This document shows, one piece after another, positions 24,783-34,407 of a stretch of DNA of 64,000 nucleotides. Origin of the DNA: Nitrosomonas sp. Is79A3 (lineage in GTDB: Bacteria > Pseudomonadota > Gammaproteobacteria > Burkholderiales > Nitrosomonadaceae). Each line of letters opens with the position of its first letter. The stretch's first letter is position 1. The translations under genes and the position numbers were made by a program. Below the pieces are notes generated by a model. The model worked only from the letters and a program-made list of their open reading frames with translations. It ran no database searches and was not told where the DNA came from. Location of the stretch: NCBI RefSeq assembly GCF_000219585.1, contig NC_015731.1, forward strand, positions 3,534,001 to 3,598,000, read 5' to 3'.

Positions 24783-25344
24783 TCAATAGTCAATATATCC
24801 TAAAAAGATATGGGGATGACCGCGATAACGAAGTACCATGGCCGAACCATCGCGTCTGCTTGCCGAAGGTTCGTTCTACAACGTAGCGAACTTTGGTAAT
24901 CAGGCTATTTCGTTGTAATTGTCGTTGCGTTAGTGGTTTGTTCTTGACCGCTTTATCTTGAATGCCTTTTTTTTATGCCGCGTGACTTCAAGGTATCGTG
25001 ATGCTTTTGGCTGCAGTAGCTTTGTCGGCATGAACGCGGGGCTGGGTTTGATCCCCGCTTTATCAAGCAGTGTCAGCAACGGCTTGCTGTCATGGCAATT
25101 GGCGGCAGTCGTCTCAACCGCTATCACTCAGCCATTATCATCGACTACGGTATGTTGTTTATAACAAAAGACTGATTTTCCGCCTTTCTTGACCCAGCGT
25201 GCTTCGGTATAGGTGCATAATGCTGGGCGATTGCTCTTTCTATCGGTGCCCAATTGATCAGTTGATCAGTTGATCAGTTGATCGAGGAATTTTCCTTTAC
25301 GAGTGCGACGGGTAACATCAAGTTCTGAAAAACTCATATTCATT
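24783..25344 (-). pseudogene. IS5-family transposase, frameshifted
   Basis: Recognisable pieces in order on the minus strand are an N-terminal FSELDVTRRTRKGKFLDQLI, the central VETTAANCHDSKPLLTLLDK, and a C-terminal VRYVVERTFGKQTRWFG. They lie in different frames. One cause is visible: an 8-bp unit TTGATCAG is repeated three times at 25254-25277 (plus partial), adding 16 bases. The 24432-24782 and 25345-25497 stretches have no gene. Confidence 0.8.
25254..25285. repeat. 8-bp tandem repeat inside the transposase pseudogene
   Basis: Three perfect TTGATCAG units followed by TTGATCGA. The family sequence has one (FLDQLINW), so slippage added two units. Confidence 0.85.
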
Positions 25345-25497
25345 AGCTCAACAGTTTGATTCAAAAATATATTATATCATTAAACGCATCTAAAACTGAC
25401 TCTGGCCGTGCAAAATTCTCGGACAATTTCTACGTCTGAAGCTTTGGTGAATGTCTTACACGATTAAATCCTAGCTTTTACATTTGACTATTGCGGT

Positions 25498-25725
25498 TTA
25501 TTCTTGAGTTCTCATTCGAAAATTCTGTAAATTACGTTGTTGAAGCAATAAGATAGTTTTTAATTTTCGCATTTCACGGGAGTGCAGACCATTTTTTCGT
25601 GAATTTTGTGAAGCAATAAGTTTACCTTGCTTAGTCTTCGGTCCCGTGGATTTTGCCCACGGCTGCCATTGCCTGATTTGTTCTGCTTGTCGCTTGCGTC
25701 TTTCCAAAGTCCAGCCTTTCGCCAT
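25498..25725 (-). CDS. Small basic hypothetical protein (STGP-motif type)
   Basis: Starts ATG 25725: MAKGWTLERRKRQAEQIRQW, then QPWAKSTGPKTKQGKLIASQ and NSRKNGLHSREMRKLKTILL. Short proteins with this WxPWxxSTGPxTxxGK pattern are frequent in betaproteobacteria beside phage-like or IS-linked genes. The function is unknown. It overlaps the end of the preceding gene by ~95 nt in another frame. Confidence 0.6.
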   Translation of the reverse strand: MAKGWTLERRKRQAEQIRQWQPWAKSTGPKTKQGKLIASQNSRKNGLHSREMRKLKTILLLQQRNLQNFRMRTQE

Positions 25726-26248
25726 GTTGTTGCTCCAATAGTTCGTTTTTGGTTTTTTGTAAATTCTGAGATTTTTTAAGATCTTCTGATTTATCTGAGT
25801 TATTAACTTGCATGTGCCCAAGGGATTGATTCATCTGCTGTTTTATGAAAGTTGTCGGTTTTGGATTCTTCATTTCATATAAAGATAGAATTGTTTTCCG
25901 AGTGTTATCCTGCGCTTTTAACACCACACGCGCCAAGCCTTCAATCGTTTTGACATCATCAGAATTGCCCATTTTTACCGCCATATCAGTAAAAATGGCA
26001 TCAAGCACTATGACCTGTCCGGCTAATAGCAGCTCAAACTTAGCGAATTTGCCTTCTACTGCATCAAGCGCAAAATCGCTTACCAATGACGCCAGATAAT
26101 CTTGATTTACTTTTTTTCCTCCAAACACCCTATCCTTATAAACATTCACCAATGTGTTTGCATGTAGTTTAGCAGTGTCCATGATGGTGTCGGCATTCTT
26201 AATAGATTCGACAAACCGCTGCTTTTCTTCATCGGTCAACTCAGCCAT
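25631..26248 (-). CDS. Hypothetical protein, 205 residues
   Basis: A soluble, helical protein: MAELTDEEKQRFVESIKNAD, then LASLVSDFALDAVEGKFAKF, ELLLAGQVIVLDAIFTDMAV and EGLARVVLKAQDNTRKTILS, with a low-complexity Gln/Lys-rich tail. I do not recognise the family with a function; similar proteins occur paired with the STGP-motif protein that follows here. The pair lies between a dead IS5 transposase and the IS66 left end, so it may be old plasmid or phage cargo. Confidence 0.6.
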   Translation of the reverse strand: MAELTDEEKQRFVESIKNADTIMDTAKLHANTLVNVYKDRVFGGKKVNQDYLASLVSDFALDAVEGKFAKFELLLAGQVIVLDAIFTDMAVKMGNSDDVKTIEGLARVVLKAQDNTRKTILSLYEMKNPKPTTFIKQQMNQSLGHMQVNNSDKSEDLKKSQNLQKTKNELLEQQHGERLDFGKTQATSRTNQAMAAVGKIHGTED

Positions 26249-26319
26249 AAATGAACCTCATTCCTTGGTGGTTTAAAAATCCTTCTATTTTGTTGATTGT
26301 ATCCCTCCAACCCCACCAT

Positions 26320-27903
26320 CTACTCACATTCCTTCAACAATGCTTCAATATCCTCCGGTGCAAGCGGTAGCAATTCATCGATTCGGCTATTAGGCCAGGT
26401 GGGGAGTTTTTCGAGGGTGTCGGCTAGCCATTGTGCGGGGTTGAGGCCGTTGAGTTTTGCGGTGCCGAGTAGGGTTTGAATGGCGGCGGCACGTTTTCCG
26501 GCGCGTTCGGAGCCGGTGAACAGCCAGTTTTTCTTGCCGAGCGCGATGGGGCGAATAGTGTTTTCGACGGGGTTGTTGTCAATCGGCAGGTGTCCGCTGC
26601 TGGCGTAGCGGATTAGGCTTTGCCAGCGCTTCAAGGTGTAGTCGATGGCTTTGGCGGTGCCGCCGCCATTGGCAGTTTGGGCGCGAGTTTGCAGTAACCA
26701 GTCGTGCAACGATTGCAGGATCGGCAGGCTTTTTTCTGCACGTAGTATCTGCCGGGCTTCGGTCGATAAGTGCTTGCCTTCGGCTTCGACGGCGTAAAGT
26801 CCGCCTATGCGCTGCAACACCTCATACGCGACGGTGCTGGCATTGGCTTGGTGCAGGTCGAAGAATTTGCGGCGCGCGTGCGCCCAGCACCCTAATTCAG
26901 TGCAGGGTGATGCTGTTTTGGAGAATAAAGCCTTGTAACCGCCATAGTCGTCTACCAGCAAGTGGCCTTGCCAGCTGTTGAGGAAGTTTTGCGCATGTTT
27001 GCCACTACGGCTGGTTTGGTAGTCGAATACGATGATGCGCGGCCCCAACTCAAAATCGTTACTGCGATACGCCCACAGATAGGCGCGTTGCGTTCTTCCG
27101 CTGCCGGGATCAAGTTGCGCCACCGGGGTTTCGTCGGCGTGTAACACAGAGCCATGCAATAAGTGCAAAATCAGCCGGTCAACCAGCGGTTGTAGTGCCA
27201 CGCCTACACGTCCGATCCATTCCGCCAACGTGGAAAGCGATAAAGTGACACCTTCCCGGGCGGCGATTTGTGCGATGCGATACAGCGGCAGGTGATCGAG
27301 GTATTTGCAGATCGTGATCCAAGCAAGCAGTCCGGGTGTTGCCATACTGCCGTCGATCACCGCGGGCGGAACCGGTTCCGCGACCACGGTTTCGCAAGCC
27401 CGGCAGGCGTATTGCGGGCGGATGTGACGGTGCACGAAGAATTCGGCGGGTTTGACGTCCAGTTGTTCGCTGACGTCTTCGCCGATTTTTACCAGATCGC
27501 TGCCGCACTGTTTGCATTGGCAAGATTCCGGTTCATGCCGGTGTTCGATGCGTGGCAGGTGATCCGGCAGAGGTTGGCGCCCAGCGCGTGCACGCTTGGG
27601 TTTTTGCGGAACCGGCAGCGGCAGTTGCTCGATTTCCGCTTCGATCGCCGCCGCATCAGTTTGCCAGTCTTCTTCGAACAGGCTGAATTGTGGCTGCGAC
27701 AGTGCTTCGCTCTTCGCGCCGAAACGAATGCGGCGCAAATGTGCCAGTTCCAGCTTCAGTGCCTGATTCTTCGCTTCCAGCAGTTTGAGCTCGTTTTGTG
27801 CTTGCGTAAGCAGTGATTGAATAAGGTTCGATACCTCGGTTTTAGCTTCCGGCGTGAGGTTCAAATGATCTAATTCGATTGACTGTTTTGCGTGCGTTTT
27901 CAT
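26320..27903 (-). CDS. tnpC: IS66 transposase TnpC
   Basis: Encodes 527 residues from ATG 27903 (MKTHAKQSIELDHLNLTPEA). Parts in order: leucine-zipper-like N-terminus (LLEAKNQALKLELAHLRRIR), the zinc-binding region CQCKQCGSDLVKIGEDVSEQ and CRACETVV, and the DDE core (SVLHADETPVAQLDPGSGRT, LLVDDYGGYKALF, GCWAHARRKFFDLH). The end has LPIDNNPVENTIRPIALGKK and NWLFTGSERAGKRAA. The full domain set is present, so it looks intact. Confidence 0.95.
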   Translation of the reverse strand: MKTHAKQSIELDHLNLTPEAKTEVSNLIQSLLTQAQNELKLLEAKNQALKLELAHLRRIRFGAKSEALSQPQFSLFEEDWQTDAAAIEAEIEQLPLPVPQKPKRARAGRQPLPDHLPRIEHRHEPESCQCKQCGSDLVKIGEDVSEQLDVKPAEFFVHRHIRPQYACRACETVVAEPVPPAVIDGSMATPGLLAWITICKYLDHLPLYRIAQIAAREGVTLSLSTLAEWIGRVGVALQPLVDRLILHLLHGSVLHADETPVAQLDPGSGRTQRAYLWAYRSNDFELGPRIIVFDYQTSRSGKHAQNFLNSWQGHLLVDDYGGYKALFSKTASPCTELGCWAHARRKFFDLHQANASTVAYEVLQRIGGLYAVEAEGKHLSTEARQILRAEKSLPILQSLHDWLLQTRAQTANGGGTAKAIDYTLKRWQSLIRYASSGHLPIDNNPVENTIRPIALGKKNWLFTGSERAGKRAAAIQTLLGTAKLNGLNPAQWLADTLEKLPTWPNSRIDELLPLAPEDIEALLKECE

Positions 27904-27952
27904 GGCGTTATTATACTGCAAAACTTGCGCAAAGTGATTCCAGTATTGGCTT

Positions 27953-28300
27953 TCAGCTATATTTTCTTGCGCAGGATTGCAACCCCAAACGACACCAATC
28001 CACCCCGGCAATCAACCACTCCCATTGCAACGCAGTCAGTTCCATCCCGCCCGTATCCGAACGCCCCCAAACGAACCGTCCCTGATGCAAGCGCCGCTGG
28101 CACAACCACACGCCGGTGCCGTCCCACAGCAGCACTTTGATGCGATTGCCCGCGCGATTGCAAAACACAAACGCCGAACCCGCACAAGGCGAGCGCTGCA
28201 ACGCCTGCTCCACCAATACCGACAATCCGTCAATGCCGCGACGCATATCCACCGGCTCAACCATCAACCAAATCTTCCCTGGATTCGCAATCAAAGACAC
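27953..28300 (-). CDS. tnpB: IS66 accessory protein TnpB
   Basis: A GTG start at 28300 overlaps the end of tnpA (GTGTCTTTGA), giving 115 residues: VSLIANPGKIWLMVEPVDMR then RGIDGLSVLVEQALQ, FVFCNRAGNRIKVLLWDGTG, and WLCQRRLHQGRFVWG. This is the IS66 Orf2 signature. It is required with TnpA and TnpC for transposition, though its exact role is unclear. The longer open frame in front of this GTG is an antisense-like shadow of tnpA. Confidence 0.92.
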   Translation of the reverse strand: MSLIANPGKIWLMVEPVDMRRGIDGLSVLVEQALQRSPCAGSAFVFCNRAGNRIKVLLWDGTGVWLCQRRLHQGRFVWGRSDTGGMELTALQWEWLIAGVDWCRLGLQSCARKYS

Positions 28301-28581
28301 TTCAACAACTCCCCCAGCCAATGCGGCGAAACCGTCGATGGCAGCTCCAACACATGATTGCCTTGACCGCGAAGACGTAGCGTGCTCGTCGGTGCAGGCA
28401 TCGGTTTGATCGTGACCGGGACCAACGCAGGCGGCCGGATAACCTGACCGGCACGATGCTTGCGAACCCAATTGCCAAACGTCTTGGTATTCAAACCATG
28501 TTCCCGGCAATAAGCCGCCTGAGACTTACCGCTGGTTTGCCATGCTTCGATATGAATTCGTCGCGCTTCTGATGATGACAT
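28291..28581 (-). CDS. tnpA: IS66 accessory protein TnpA
   Basis: Encodes 96 residues with a helix-turn-helix start: MSSSEARRIHIEAWQTSGKS, QAAYCREHGLNTKTFGNWVR, then a Pro-rich tail. It matches the IS66 Orf1 family (transposase IS3/IS911-like HTH). Ribosome site AAGGAGGG lies about 5 nt before the ATG. Overlaps tnpB by 10 nt, consistent with coupling. Confidence 0.92.
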   Translation of the reverse strand: MSSSEARRIHIEAWQTSGKSQAAYCREHGLNTKTFGNWVRKHRAGQVIRPPALVPVTIKPMPAPTSTLRLRGQGNHVLELPSTVSPHWLGELLKCL

Positions 28582-28629
28582 CGTCCCTCCTTGTAAAAGG
28601 TTTGAGGATAGCGATGACGTATCAGGGTG

Positions 28630-30465
28630 TTAATGTGGATGGATTGGAGGCTTACTGCGAAACGCCTCGAACAGAGAGAGCATTGCCGGTGTAATCAGGT
28701 GTGGATGATCGTCTATCGTATAGTTTGAGGAAGGCTCAGCCCTGGGGCGATAAGCTGCCAAAATAGCGTCGTCTAACTTCGGTGATTCCCAAACTTGCAC
28801 GGCGAGTTTGGCGAGGCGCTTAGCTCTCTCAATGATCGCACTTTCGTCCCAAACATGAACCTGACCGAGCCCTTGATTTACCTTGAGAGGGCTCTGCCTG
28901 AAGCCTCCATCCATGTCGCGTTTTACAATAAATGGTCGGTCACTGTATTCCGAATTGTAACCAGTGAGTGTCAGATTGCCCAAGGTGTGTAACCAGGTTT
29001 GCTGGATACGTTTCCATTCGGCTCCCAGAGATTCTTGCCACGCAGTATTCAGGTTTTCATTTTGCGGTAGGATGTGCTCCACGGTGTATTCATCCACTGG
29101 CACCACTTCCTTGCGCCCGTGGTTCTCGAATCGACGCAGCCAATAACTGCGACTGCGGAAATTGTAGAGATCACGAGTCTGAATATCGCGTACATATTCA
29201 TCGTCACTTGGAAAACGTCGGTATGAAGGAAGTAGCATAAAGTGGGCGGCGATACTCTCCAGATAACGGTCTTTCTTTAGTGCCTTGCTAAAGGTAGCAA
29301 AAGTTTTGTTCATCGAATTAGTGGGTATGGCACAAACTGCACGGCGAAACACATAGGCTTCAACCCAACGCACCGCGCTCACAAAATCCGACTTACTCAG
29401 GTACTGTGTAGCGTAGTCGCGATAAAGTTCCAGTAGGAATGGATAAGCCACATCGACTTTCAATTCGCGCAGGTCATGAAACGCTCGACTCAGTTCGTGG
29501 TCGATCTCCTTGCCCAAACCCATTGCGCAAAAATAGCGCGAATAGTCTCGGATTCTACTGACCAGCATTTCTACATGACTGTCATCACTCACAGCCCCGG
29601 CCCTTGTCTCTCGGGCATGGGTCTTAAACGCTTCATACACGGCATTGGTGTTGGGAATTTCGCCCGACATCACCGTCAAGTAATGACGCATGAAGCCATC
29701 AAAATGAGTACCGTAAGCTTCTTGCCCGAAATCCATCTCTATAGGACGCCAGAATTGTTCATAGAGGCGCGTTTGCAGCGCAGGCTCTAGCCCCATCAAT
29801 ATGAAATTGCGAATCAAGTCAGCTTGGCTCAACTCTTTTCCTGTCGAGTTCATGCTCTCAAAAATGAGCTGCGGATTATCCTGATCGCGGTTCAGAGCAA
29901 TATCAACCACCACCAGCTTAGCCAATCCCTTGCAAAGAGTCGGCAAATTCACCACGTCGCTCTTGATCCACTTCTGAAAAGCGGCATAATTCTCAGATAC
30001 GCGCAAAGAATGATTATCAGGCTGCGGGTGCTTGCCTACCAACGCGGTCAGTGTGTCTTTGTCGGTTTGTGACAACAAAAGTTTGAAATGCCTTTCACCA
30101 ATTTCCTCTGGATTTAACAGGAAATAGTTACGAATCTTTCGTTGGGAGAAGCCTTCGAACGGTTCCGTTTCACCTACCGCTTCGGCCAGCGCCGTCAGCA
30201 ACAGCGATACAGTAGTGAGGCGTTGCTGTCCATCAATGACCAGCAAAGGCGCTTGATGTGTAACCTGCGATAGCCCGCTCTCCACATAGACTATGGACCC
30301 AATGAAATGAACGGGAATATGATCGTTTCTTCCACAGCGGACAACATCTTCCCACAGTTGTCGACACTCTTTCTCGGTCCACGAATATGTGCGTTGGTAG
30401 ATGGGAATGACGAATTGCGGTGACTTCTTTAAGAAATCAAGGAGTTTGGCTTCGGTGGCTTTCAT
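28630..30465 (-). CDS. DUF262/DUF1524 (GmrSD-like) nuclease, C-terminus replaced by IS66 end
   Basis: Encodes 611 residues. The N-terminal DUF262 half has VIPIYQRTYSWTEKECRQLW, HFIGSIVYV and the nucleotide-handling LLVIDGQQRLTTVSLLLTAL. The C-terminal DUF1524 half has an HNH-like core VDEYTVEHILPQNENLN and TLGNLTLTGYNSEYSDRPF. This is the GmrSD architecture, type IV restriction of glucosylated or otherwise modified phage DNA. The last ~7 codons (KPPIHPH) and stop come from the IS66 terminal repeat, so a short native tail is lost. It lies 87 nt after hsdR on the same strand. Confidence 0.88.
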   Translation of the reverse strand: MKATEAKLLDFLKKSPQFVIPIYQRTYSWTEKECRQLWEDVVRCGRNDHIPVHFIGSIVYVESGLSQVTHQAPLLVIDGQQRLTTVSLLLTALAEAVGETEPFEGFSQRKIRNYFLLNPEEIGERHFKLLLSQTDKDTLTALVGKHPQPDNHSLRVSENYAAFQKWIKSDVVNLPTLCKGLAKLVVVDIALNRDQDNPQLIFESMNSTGKELSQADLIRNFILMGLEPALQTRLYEQFWRPIEMDFGQEAYGTHFDGFMRHYLTVMSGEIPNTNAVYEAFKTHARETRAGAVSDDSHVEMLVSRIRDYSRYFCAMGLGKEIDHELSRAFHDLRELKVDVAYPFLLELYRDYATQYLSKSDFVSAVRWVEAYVFRRAVCAIPTNSMNKTFATFSKALKKDRYLESIAAHFMLLPSYRRFPSDDEYVRDIQTRDLYNFRSRSYWLRRFENHGRKEVVPVDEYTVEHILPQNENLNTAWQESLGAEWKRIQQTWLHTLGNLTLTGYNSEYSDRPFIVKRDMDGGFRQSPLKVNQGLGQVHVWDESAIIERAKRLAKLAVQVWESPKLDDAILAAYRPRAEPSSNYTIDDHPHLITPAMLSLFEAFRSKPPIHPH

Positions 30466-30552
30466 GTGCGTTGTCCTTATCTAAATATCTATCACTAATG
30501 TTTTTTCAACCGCTATACGCCATCCTACTCCCCCAATACAGTCCAGTCATAT

Positions 30553-33500
30553 TCATGGGTGTCCTTCCGATCGCTCCCTAAGCGCCTCATAAAGTTGCGC
30601 CGGGCCGAGCAAAATATCCCGCAACCCGCTCCGCACTTTTTCTGACTCCAGGGCTTGTTTGCTCATGGTGCTATGGGCAGCCAAGGCATCCATAATGGCA
30701 TTCATCAACTCGTTGGATAGGTCAGGCGAGTTGGCAAACTGTTGTTTGGTGTTGTTGGCAGCTTGCTGAACCAGTGTTTTCGATTCCAGCAACTTACCCT
30801 TGATGACATTGTTAACATAAATGAGCTGATCGTCATCGGACAATTCACCTTCAAACAAATCGTTCACCTTGGCAATAATTTCCGCCAGATAAGCTGTTTC
30901 CTTTTCCTGCACTTGCCCGGTACCCGCACCTTCCATTGGTGTCAGTTTTGGATATTCGCCATCGACCAAGGCTAACGTCCGCTTTCCCTCAGCTTTCAAG
31001 TTATGGTGCGTCAGCATGACCTTGGAGAGGTCAAGTCCTTCACGTTCCCGTCCGAATTCCAGCAGCGGGATCAATCTTTTGTAGAAGATAAAACGTTTCT
31101 CAATGGCAGTGTTGCCATAGTCAAATATCTGGGAAAGGAACGCATACATACGTTGGAATGCGCCCATATCATGCTTGAACAGGATAAGCGCGTTCATTTC
31201 GTTCTTAGCATCTTCGGCTGCTTTGCTATCTTCCTTGGCATTGGCAGCTTTCAGCTTTTCCTGAGCCGCTTTATAACGATGCAAAATCCGTGCGACGACT
31301 GGCTCTAATGCTCCGGCCAGATCGCTTTGCTTGGACTTCGGGTTAAACTCCACCTCAACCACACGGTTGACTTCAAACTCATCATAAAAACCCGCCGCGT
31401 CCAGCTTCATGCGTAAATCATAAACCAGGTGCGGGTCGGTGACGTTGGCTAATTCTGCGGTTTCGTAATAGGTAAGAAAGGCAGCCAGAATTTCTTCGGG
31501 GTCATTCACGAAGTCCACCACATAGGTGGTATCTTTGCCCTGATGGGCTCGATTGAGGCGGGACAGCGTTTGCACCGCCGTAATACCTGCCAGCCGTTTA
31601 TCGACATACATACCGCACAACAGAGGTTGATCAAATCCGGTTTGAAACTTGTTGGCAACCAGCAGGATTTGATAGTCTTCTGTATTGAAAGCCTCACGGA
31701 TACCCTGCCCTTTTAGGTTCGGGTTCATGGTCTTGCTGGTTTCGCTGAACGGCTCATTGCCTGATTGGCTATCGTTGACCTCACCGGAAAACGCCACCAG
31801 CGTGCCGATTTTATAGCCTTGGGCTTTATAATGTAGGCATCAATCGCCAGCCGCCAGCGCACCGCTTCAATACGGCTACCGACCACCACCATAGCCTTAG
31901 CTTTGCCGTTCAGCAGTGGGGCTACATTTTCGCGGAAATGTTCGACCACCACTTGCACTTTCTGGCTGATATTGTAAGGATGCAGCCTGACCCAGCGCAT
32001 AATGCCTTTCAGGGCTTCGTTACGCTCGACTTCTTTATCATCCAATTCTTTGCCATCATGCGCGAGTTTGAACGCTAATTTATAAGGGGTATAGTTTTGC
32101 AGCACATCGAGGATGAAGCCTTCTTCAATCGCTTGCCGCATCGAATAGACATGAAACGGCGCAGGTAGATTGTCCGCACCGGCTGGCAAATCAGGATTGG
32201 GCAATCGTCCAAACAGTTCAAGGGTTTTGGCTTTGGGTGTAGCGGTAAAGGCCACATAGGTAATACCACTTTCCGCCGCCCTGCTTTCCATTTGCGTGAC
32301 CAGTATGTCTTCAGTGCTGATTTCCCCGCCGTCGGCCAGCTCTTGCAATTCTTCCGCCGATAGCACGGCTTTCAGTTTAGCTGCCGCCTCTCCGGTTTGC
32401 GACGAATGCGCTTCATCAGCAATTACAGCAAAGCGCTTGCCCTGTGTCGCGGCCAGTTCCTGCACAGCTTTAAGCGCGAAAGGGAAAGTCTGGATGGTGC
32501 AAACCACAATTTTCTTGCCACCGGACAGCGCCGCCGCCAATTCCGTACTTTTACTAGCGCCCTCTCCTTTGATCGTGGCGACCACGCCAGCCGTGCGCTC
32601 AAAATCGAAAATCGCTTCCTGTAACTGGTCATCCAGCACAGTGCGGTCAGAAACCACCAACACGGTATCAAACAGTTTTTTATGGCTGGCATTGTGCAAA
32701 TCGGCCAGAAAATGCGCCGACCATGCAATTGAATTGGTTTTGCCGGAACCCGCCGAATGCTGGATCAAGTATTTACCGCCCGCACCTTCCTGCAACACCG
32801 CCGCCAGCAGCTTGCGCGTTGCGTCCAACTGATGAAAACGCGGGAAGAGGACTTTCTTAATCTGTTTTTTCTCGTCCTTTTGCGCCACCAGATAGCGACC
32901 CAAAATCTCCAGCCAGCTATCCCGCGCCCAGATGTCTTCCCATAAATAAGCGGTGCGATGCCCTTGTTCGTTGGGTGGATTACCCGCCGCCCCGTTATCG
33001 CCCCGGTTGAACGGCAAAAAGCGCGTTGCCGAACCTTCCAGCCGCGTGGTCATATGCACTTCGCTATTGCTCACCGCGAAATGCACTAAAGCCCCATTGG
33101 GGAAAGACAATAACGGTTCCGCGCTTCCCTGCCCCTTCGGGCGCGGTTCGCGGTCAAAGCGGTATTGGTCAACCGCATCTTCAACTGACTGGGTGAAGTT
33201 GGTTTTTAACTCTGCCGTGGCAACCGGAATGCCATTCAGAAATAGGCCAAGGTCAAGCGCATTTTCATTGTGCAGCGAATAACGCAATTGCCGCACAACC
33301 CGCAGACGATTAGCGGTGTATTTGACGAGAATATCCGGATTCATAGCCAAGGCGGGTTTGAATTGGGCAAGCATGAGCGGTTGCCTAAGCCCAAGCAGTT
33401 CAATTCCGTGGCGTAAAACGTCTAACGTACCGCGTTGGTTAAGTGAATCCCGCAGCCGCCCCAGTAACACATCCGCCGCCTGTGCGCCGTGGTTCTTCAC

Positions 33501-33677
33501 CAGTGCTTCCCACGCCTTCGGTTGGGTATCCTGCACCCAAGCCAGCACATCCGCCGGAAATAACGCCCGTGTGCGGTCATAGTTTGCCGCATCGCCTTGC
33601 GAAGTCAGCCAGCCGTTAATGGCCAGATGATCACAGATTTCAACCTCGAAATTGATTTCCTTATGTAAATCGCTCAT
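30553..33677 (-). pseudogene. hsdR: Type I restriction enzyme HsdR, broken by one 2-bp frameshift
   Basis: Two frames together give a full-length HsdR of ~1040 residues. The first (33677 to ~31830) has the RecB-like nuclease start (ATAELKTNFTQSVEDAVDQY), Walker A HSAGSGKTNS, and the DEAH box AVIADEAHSSQTG. The second (~31830 to 30553) has motor domain 2 (LVANKFQTGFDQPLLCGMYV, VQTLSRLNRAHQGK) and the C-terminal helical domain. The break is a TA duplication at about 31826-31832 (minus ATTATAAAG instead of ATTAAAG). Without it the translation reads AYIKAQGYKIGTLVAFSGEV. The frame-1 product would end ~25 residues later, lacking motor domain 2, so it is probably inactive. Confidence 0.9.
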
Positions 33678-34096
33678 GACAAAAATTGGGCAGGACTAAC
33701 AATTGTAATTTCATGCCAAGGGTTCAGGATAAGCAAATCCTCATCGCTTGAAATCACAGTCTGTGCCGAACAATGCAATGCCAAAGCTAAAAACTTGTTG
33801 TCGCGAGAATCCCGGCATGGCGGTGTTAGGATTTTTTCTTCGTCAAGAGTGACCGGAAATAGAGCGGTTGCGGCATGATAAAGCTGCAAAAAACCCAGGC
33901 GGCTTTCCCGGTCAAGGTAACGATCAAACTTATCGCGCAGCAAAACGCTTTCCAACTCAGCCAGCGTAGCAGGCGAGACACAAAGCGTTCCGGTTGCCAA
34001 GGCATAATTGAAGGCTTGCCTGGGAACTGACTGCGGCTTTAACAATGTACTGATCAACGTGCTGGTATCAATGACAATTCGTTTAACGAAGCTCAT
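33674..34096 (-). CDS. PIN-domain toxin (VapC-like/COG1569)
   Basis: Encodes 140 residues from ATG 34096, which overlaps the antitoxin by 14 nt. PIN motifs: VIDTSTLISTLLKPQSVPRQ (first Asp), VSPATLAELESVLLRDKFDR (Glu), CRDSRDNKFLALALHC (Asp pair) and VISSDEDLLILNPWHEI (last acidic residues). It is expected to be a ribonuclease held by the Phd-like partner. Its stop overlaps the hsdR start (ATGA), so the pair is embedded in the type I operon. Confidence 0.85.
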   Translation of the reverse strand: MSFVKRIVIDTSTLISTLLKPQSVPRQAFNYALATGTLCVSPATLAELESVLLRDKFDRYLDRESRLGFLQLYHAATALFPVTLDEEKILTPPCRDSRDNKFLALALHCSAQTVISSDEDLLILNPWHEITIVSPAQFLS

Positions 34097-34358
34097 TGAC
34101 CAACTGCTTGACAGCTTCAACGGTTAATGCATCTGCTTCCGGTGTTAATTTTTTATCGGTTTCGGCGAAAAAACTTTCGAAAGCCGCTACCGCTTTGGAA
34201 CGCTGCTTACGGATTTCCATGAGTTCCTCCATATCCAGGCAGGAAACCATAAACGCCACAGGACGTCCACGGCGGGTAATGGTTATCGGTTCGCGTTGCG
34301 CTGTATCCAGCAATTCGCCAAAACGGTTTTGGGCTTCAACAGAGGTCATAGTACGCAT
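34083..34358 (-). CDS. Phd/YefM-type antitoxin
   Basis: Encodes 91 residues. MRTMTSVEAQNRFGELLDTA then QREPITITRRGRPVAFMVS is the standard Phd/YefM DNA-binding fold; the rest (RSKAVAAFESFFAETDKKL) is the disordered toxin-wrapping tail. It is coupled to the PIN toxin that follows. The gap to hsdS (34359-34407) is 49 nt and may carry its own promoter. Confidence 0.87.
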   Translation of the reverse strand: MRTMTSVEAQNRFGELLDTAQREPITITRRGRPVAFMVSCLDMEELMEIRKQRSKAVAAFESFFAETDKKLTPEADALTVEAVKQLVNELR

Positions 34359-34407
34359 ATTTTTTCTCCAACTAGCTAATATAGGTATTATAGTTAATAC
34401 GGCTAAA

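Larger units (their letters stand above)
26299..28655 (-). mobile_element. IS66-family insertion sequence, ~2.36 kb
   Basis: Holds tnpA, tnpB and tnpC in the standard order on the minus strand. Candidate ends start with GTA: GTATCCCTCCAACCCCACCA at 26299 and, on the other strand from 28655, GTAAGCCTCCAATCCATCCA; 15 of 20 bases match. The flanking 8 bases (TGTTGATT and TGCGAAAC) are not a duplication, so the element was probably involved in a deletion or rearrangement. The right end lies inside the DUF262 reading frame. Confidence 0.85.

Noticed and set aside
25254..25285. CRISPR-like or iteron array
   Set aside because: It is an 8-bp unit in perfect tandem inside a transposase frame, best explained by slippage. 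No CRISPR array or cas gene was seen in the window.
27268..27816. 182-codon plus-strand frame opposite tnpC
   Set aside because: It is a shadow of the GC-rich IS66 tnpC coding strand. The tnpC protein matches its family throughout.
27977..28409. Plus-strand frames opposite tnpB/tnpA
   Set aside because: They are antisense to IS66 genes with family matches; the compositions are Pro/Arg-rich artefacts.
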